Assembly: GCA_017990865.1 (NCBI GenBank)
Contig: JAGNNB010000101.1
Span: 1-9,117 of the forward strand
DNA length: 9,117 bases
From: Lysobacteraceae bacterium
Lineage (GTDB): Bacteria; Pseudomonadota; Gammaproteobacteria; Xanthomonadales; Xanthomonadaceae
Reading direction: 5' to 3'
Made by a program: the position numbers and the translations under genes. The notes beneath the pieces were generated by a model. The model did not search any database and was not told the origin of the DNA. It saw only the letters and a program-made list of their open reading frames with translations. Positions 6,218 through 9,117 of this stretch are shown in pieces (the first letter of the stretch is position 1; the number at the start of each line of letters is the position of its first letter).

Positions 6218-8752
6218 TTACTTCACCGACACTTCGACCCGACGGGCTTCGTCGGCGTTGCCGTCGCCGGTGGTCAGCGCGGGCTTTTCCATGTCGATCG
6301 CGGAATCCGACACGCCGGCCGCGACGAGCGCGCCCTTCACGGCGTTCGCGCGTTCGCGCGCCAATTCGGCATTGACCTTCGCGTCGCCGCTGGCGTCGTG
6401 AAAGCCCGAGACGACCGCGCGCTTGCTCGAATCGGCGAGGACGGCCTCGGCGATCGGCGCCAGCGTCTTCGAGGCGTCGACCGGCAGCTTGGCCGAGCCC
6501 GAACCGAAATACAGCTTCGCCGCCGAACCCGCGGCGGCCGTCGCCGCGGACGCGGCCTCGGCGGCCTGCGCCTTCGCTTGCGCTTCGGCTTGCGCCGTCG
6601 TCGCGGCCGCGGCTTCTTCCGCGGCTTTGGCGGCCGCAGCCGCGGCATCGGTGGCGGCGGCGACATCGGCGGCGTGACCGGCCGGCATCATCGCGGTGTC
6701 GGCGTCGGCCTTGTTCATCGGCAGCATCGGCACCAGCAGCAGGGCGACGATGTTGATGATCTTGATCAACGGGTTGATCGCCGGGCCGGCGGTGTCTTTG
6801 TACGGGTCGCCGACGGTGTCGCCGGTCACCGCGGCCTTATGGGCTTCGCTGCCCTTGCCGCCGTGGTGGCCTTCTTCGATGTACTTCTTGGCGTTGTCCC
6901 ACGCGCCGCCGCCGGTGCACATCGAAATGGCGACGAACAGGCCGGTGACGATCGTGCCCATCAGCAAACCGCCCAGCGCGGCCGGGCCGAGGATCAGGCC
7001 GACCAGAATCGGAATGATCAGCGGCAGCAGCGACGGCAGAATCATTTCCTTGATCGCGGCCTTGGTCAGCAGATCGACGGCCTTGTCGTATTCCGGCTTG
7101 CCGGTGCCTTCCATGATGCCCTTGATCTCGCGGAACTGGCGGCGCACTTCTTCCACCACCGCACCGGCGGCGCGGCCCACGGCCTGCATGGCGTAGGCGC
7201 CGAACAGGAACGGAATCATGCCGCCGATCAACAGGCCGATCAGCACGTCCGGACGGTCGATCGAGAAATCCACCGCATTCACGCCGAACTTCTCGTCCAG
7301 CTTGTGCGCGTAATCGGCGAACAGCACCAGCGCGGCCAGACCGGCCGAACCGATGGCGTAGCCCTTGGTCACGGCCTTGGTGGTGTTGCCCACGGCGTCG
7401 AGGGCGTCGGTGGTCTTGCGGATTTCTTTATCCAGACCCGACATTTCGGCGATGCCGCCGGCGTTGTCGGTGATCGGGCCGTAAGCGTCGAGCGCGACGA
7501 TCACACCGGCCATCGACAGCATCGACACCGCGGCGACCGCGATACCGAACAAGCCGGCGAGGTGATGGCAACCGTAGATCGCGGCGGCGACCGCGAGCAC
7601 CGGGGCGGCGGTCGACTTCATCGACACGGCGAGGCCGGCGATGACGTTGGTGCCGTGGCCGGTTTCGGAGGCCTTGGCGACTTGCTGCACCGGCGCGTAT
7701 TCGGTCGCGGTGTAGTACTCGGTGATCACCACCATCGCCGCGGTCAGCGCCAGGCCGATCAGGGCGCAGTAGAAGATCGGCATCGGATTCGACGGGATCA
7801 TCTGCTTGGTGACGAAGAAGAAGCCGATCGCCGAGAGCACGCCGGCCACGATCAAGCCCTTGTACAGCGCCTTCATGATCTTGCCGTCGCTGCCGACCTT
7901 CACGAAGAAGGTGCCGACGATCGAGGCGACGATCGACACCGCGCCCAACACCAGCGGGTACATCACGCCGGCGTTGCCATAACTGGCGAAGGAGATGCCG
8001 GCGATCAGCATCGAGGCGACGATGGTCACCGCGTAGGTTTCGAACAAGTCGGCGGCCATGCCGGCGCAGTCGCCGACGTTGTCGCCCACGTTGTCGGCGA
8101 TCACGGCCGGATTGCGCGGGTCGTCCTCGGGAATGCCGGCTTCGACCTTACCCACCAGGTCCGCGCCGACGTCGGCGCCCTTGGTGAAGATGCCGCCGCC
8201 CAAGCGCGCGAAGATCGAGATCAGCGACGAGCCGAAGGCAAGGCCGATCATCGGTTGCATCGCCTGCTTCACGCCCTCGGCGTCGGTCGCGCCCTTGCTG
8301 ACCAGCCAGTAGTAACCGGCCACGCCCAGCAGGCCCAGACCGACCACCAGCATGCCGGTGATCGCGCCGCCGCGGAAGCTGACGGCCAAGGCGTCGTTCA
8401 AGCTCTTGGTCGCCGCCTGCGTGGTGCGCACGTTGGCGCGCACCGAGACGAACATGCCGATAAAGCCGGCCAAACCCGAGAGCACCGCGCCGATGGCGAA
8501 GCCGATGGCGGTGGGCCAGCCCAGACCGGGCACCAGCCCGATCACGAAGAACAACACGGCGCCGACGATGGCGATCGTGGTGTATTGCCGGCGCAGGTAG
8601 GCGCCAGCGCCTTCCTGGATCGCCGCGGCGATCGTCTGCATCCGTTCGTTGCCGGCCGGCTGCGCCATGATCCAGCGCGCGGACACGATGCCGTACAGAA
8701 TCGCGATGACCGCAGCGGCCAACGCGATCCACAAAGCCTGTTGCTCGAGCAT
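6218..8752 (-). CDS. hppA: K+-independent H+-translocating membrane pyrophosphatase with C-terminal OmpA-like domain
   Basis: HppA couples pyrophosphate hydrolysis to ion pumping out of the cytoplasm. From ATG 8752 it has 844 residues, against roughly 670-720 for typical bacterial HppA. Residues 1 to about 677 are the multi-helix core, with substrate motifs [11 protein letters not shown] (194-204), [19 protein letters not shown] (220-238), the [11 protein letters not shown] segment (423-433), [13 protein letters not shown] (614-626) and [18 protein letters not shown] (644-661). [10 protein letters not shown] places Lys459 and Thr462 at the positions that mark K+-independent, proton-pumping enzymes, where K+-dependent ones have Ala and Gly. 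An Ala-rich linker (683-745) leads to an OmpA-like domain (746-844). The ATG has GGGGAGA about seven bases upstream; the upstream TTG at 8776 is rejected. It is the first of three codirectional genes that include ppa. A proton pump with a wall anchor is inferred. Confidence 0.96.
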   Translation of the reverse strand: MLEQQALWIALAAAVIAILYGIVSARWIMAQPAGNERMQTIAAAIQEGAGAYLRRQYTTIAIVGAVLFFVIGLVPGLGWPTAIGFAIGAVLSGLAGFIGMFVSVRANVRTTQAATKSLNDALAVSFRGGAITGMLVVGLGLLGVAGYYWLVSKGATDAEGVKQAMQPMIGLAFGSSLISIFARLGGGIFTKGADVGADLVGKVEAGIPEDDPRNPAVIADNVGDNVGDCAGMAADLFETYAVTIVASMLIAGISFASYGNAGVMYPLVLGAVSIVASIVGTFFVKVGSDGKIMKALYKGLIVAGVLSAIGFFFVTKQMIPSNPMPIFYCALIGLALTAAMVVITEYYTATEYAPVQQVAKASETGHGTNVIAGLAVSMKSTAAPVLAVAAAIYGCHHLAGLFGIAVAAVSMLSMAGVIVALDAYGPITDNAGGIAEMSGLDKEIRKTTDALDAVGNTTKAVTKGYAIGSAGLAALVLFADYAHKLDEKFGVNAVDFSIDRPDVLIGLLIGGMIPFLFGAYAMQAVGRAAGAVVEEVRRQFREIKGIMEGTGKPEYDKAVDLLTKAAIKEMILPSLLPLIIPILVGLILGPAALGGLLMGTIVTGLFVAISMCTGGGAWDNAKKYIEEGHHGGKGSEAHKAAVTGDTVGDPYKDTAGPAINPLIKIINIVALLLVPMLPMNKADADTAMMPAGHAADVAAATDAAAAAAKAAEEAAAATTAQAEAQAKAQAAEAASAATAAAGSAAKLYFGSGSAKLPVDASKTLAPIAEAVLADSSKRAVVSGFHDASGDAKVNAELARERANAVKGALVAAGVSDSAIDMEKPALTTGDGNADEARRVEVSVK
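6221..6517 (-). other. OmpA-like peptidoglycan-binding domain encoded at the 3' end of hppA
   Basis: Residues 746-844 of HppA begin with [12 protein letters not shown], matching the first strand of the OmpA C-terminal domain. They continue with [20 protein letters not shown], which aligns with the family pattern G-H-T-D-x-x-G...N-x-x-L-S-x-x-R-A, and end with ARRVEVSVK, the family's R-R-V-E-hydrophobic strand. Asp786 (codon 6395-6397) and Arg801 (6350-6352) correspond to the OmpA Asp and Arg that hold diaminopimelate. The length of about 99 residues is normal for the domain. Confidence 0.85.
6518..6706 (-). other. Alanine-rich periplasmic linker of HppA
   Basis: Residues 683-745 are dominated by Ala with spaced Lys, Glu and Gln, as in [20 protein letters not shown]. 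This low-complexity composition favours a long helix or coiled coil. The DNA is a run of GCC and GCG codons, which produces alanine-rich shadow frames on the opposite strand. Confidence 0.8.
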
Positions 8753-8841
8753 GAAAAGTCTCCCCGGAGTCTTCAAGGACTACAAATTAAGTGGTGTAAA
8801 GCGGTGATTGCAAACCGATCAACTATGGCACAGGCCCCGGG

Positions 8842-8860
8842 CCTCGCCAATCTTGCGAGG
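8842..8860 (-). other. Stem-loop in the putative hppA leader
   Basis: CCTCGC (8842-8847) pairs with GCGAGG (8855-8860) around a seven-base loop, with the palindrome GGCCCCGGGCC (8833-8843) alongside. It lies about 90 bases upstream of the hppA start. It resembles no riboswitch class I can recognise. Confidence 0.35.
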
Positions 8861-8897
8861 GGGGAATGCGCGGCGCTGAAGCGGTTTTGTGCGGCGC

Positions 8898-8903
8898 AGT
8901 ATA
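8898..8903 (-). promoter_or_regulatory. Possible -10 box of hppA
   Basis: The minus strand reads TTTATACTG, and TATACT matches the -10 consensus at five of six positions. Transcription from here would give a leader of roughly 140 bases before ATG 8752. No recognisable -35 lies 16-18 bases upstream. A nearer alternative is TTGCAA (8808-8813) with TTAATT (8785-8790) at 17-base spacing, whose -10 is poor. Confidence 0.35.
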
Positions 8904-9013
8904 AAGCAAGGCCGAAAATCTCGGGCTTTTTGCGGGCTGGGCGGCCGGGCGGGAGCCCAGGCTCGAATAAAACCGGGCACCCGTCCGCGAGGATTCAGGC
9001 AGGCTATGACAGC

Positions 9014-9117
9014 GTGCGGTCCGTGCGGCCTTCCGTGGGCACCGCTCGGCGGCCGGCGATCAAGCCGCTTCTTGCCGCGACCCGCCGCGTTCTGACCACG
9101 CTCGTCCTGCCCTCAGC
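9014..9117 (+). CDS. Possible N-terminus of a divergent gene (runs off window)
   Basis: A frame open to the window edge starts with GTG at 9014 and reads VRSVRPSVGTARRPAIKP, followed by LLAATRRVLTTLVLPSA. An arginine-rich stretch before a hydrophobic segment is what a signal peptide or first membrane helix looks like. Other GTG starts lie at 9023 and 9035. The ribosome binding site is poor (AGG at 9001-9003). I do not recognise a family and the fragment is too short to be sure it is coding. Confidence 0.2.
   Translation, partial: MRSVRPSVGTARRPAIKPLLAATRRVLTTLVLPS

Larger units (their letters stand above)
8753..9117. other. Region upstream of hppA
   Basis: Read on the minus strand, this holds the hppA ribosome binding site (GGGGAGA near 8760-8766), a less GC-rich leader, a stem-loop at 8842-8860 and a TATACT box at 8898-8903. 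From about 8905 to 9117 no complete gene is visible. A + strand frame beginning near 9014 stays open to the edge and may be the start of a divergent gene. Confidence 0.6.

Noticed and set aside
6423..6677. Alanine-rich plus-strand open frame opposite the HppA linker
   Set aside because: It is the mirror image of the GCC/GCG codon run that encodes the linker, not an independent gene.
8911..8930. Possible plus-strand terminator (CCGA/TCGG stem with five T residues)
   Set aside because: The stem is only four base pairs and no plus-strand gene lies upstream that would need it.
8889..9095. Plus-strand open frame of 68 codons upstream of hppA
   Set aside because: No ribosome binding site or family resemblance; it overlaps the likely hppA promoter, and its composition is that of intergenic GC-rich DNA.

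Overview
The window looks like chromosomal DNA from a GC-rich gammaproteobacterium, most likely of the Xanthomonadaceae/Lysobacteraceae type. This rests on the strong GC bias at third codon positions, a large TonB-dependent receptor of the kind these bacteria carry in many copies, CTACAAT-type -10 boxes, and the close similarity of the protein sequences to what I remember of that family. The placement is inferred, not searched. I see no rRNA, tRNA, CRISPR array, insertion sequence, integrase or phage gene.

Layout. (1) Positions 3-2924, + strand: a TonB-dependent outer-membrane receptor whose 5' end lies off the window, followed by a strong intrinsic terminator at 3011-3035. (2) Positions 3262-4236, + strand: a 2-oxoglutarate/Fe(II) dioxygenase of the aspartyl/asparaginyl beta-hydroxylase family, with its own -10 box. 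(3) A long perfect hairpin at 4277-4314, with A and U tracts on opposite sides, serves as a shared terminator between this gene and the converging minus-strand genes. (4) Three minus-strand genes follow, in transcription order: hppA (8752-6218, membrane pyrophosphatase), a lipoprotein alpha/beta hydrolase (6098-5094), and ppa (4951-4397, soluble family I pyrophosphatase). (5) Positions 8753-9117 hold the hppA leader and promoter region and possibly the start of a divergent gene.

How the genes work together. HppA and Ppa both hydrolyse pyrophosphate. Ppa does so in the cytoplasm and releases the energy as heat; HppA couples the reaction to ion pumping across the inner membrane. HppA carries the Lys signature of the K+-independent, proton-pumping class. 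The hydrolase between them has an intact Ser-Asp-His triad and a lipoprotein signal, so it should act in the cell envelope; no link to pyrophosphate is visible. The receptor and the dioxygenase are separately terminated and are probably independent units.

Most notable finding: HppA does not end after its last membrane helix. It continues through an alanine-rich linker of about 63 residues into an OmpA-like peptidoglycan-binding domain that keeps the Asp and Arg expected to contact diaminopimelate. Because the C-terminus of membrane pyrophosphatases lies on the periplasmic side, this would be a proton pump tethered to the cell wall. Smaller curiosities are a duplicated lipobox made by a 15-bp tandem repeat, a second 15-bp tandem repeat over the ppa stop codon, an HxD iron-ligand motif in the hydroxylase, and five closely spaced cysteine pairs in the receptor.
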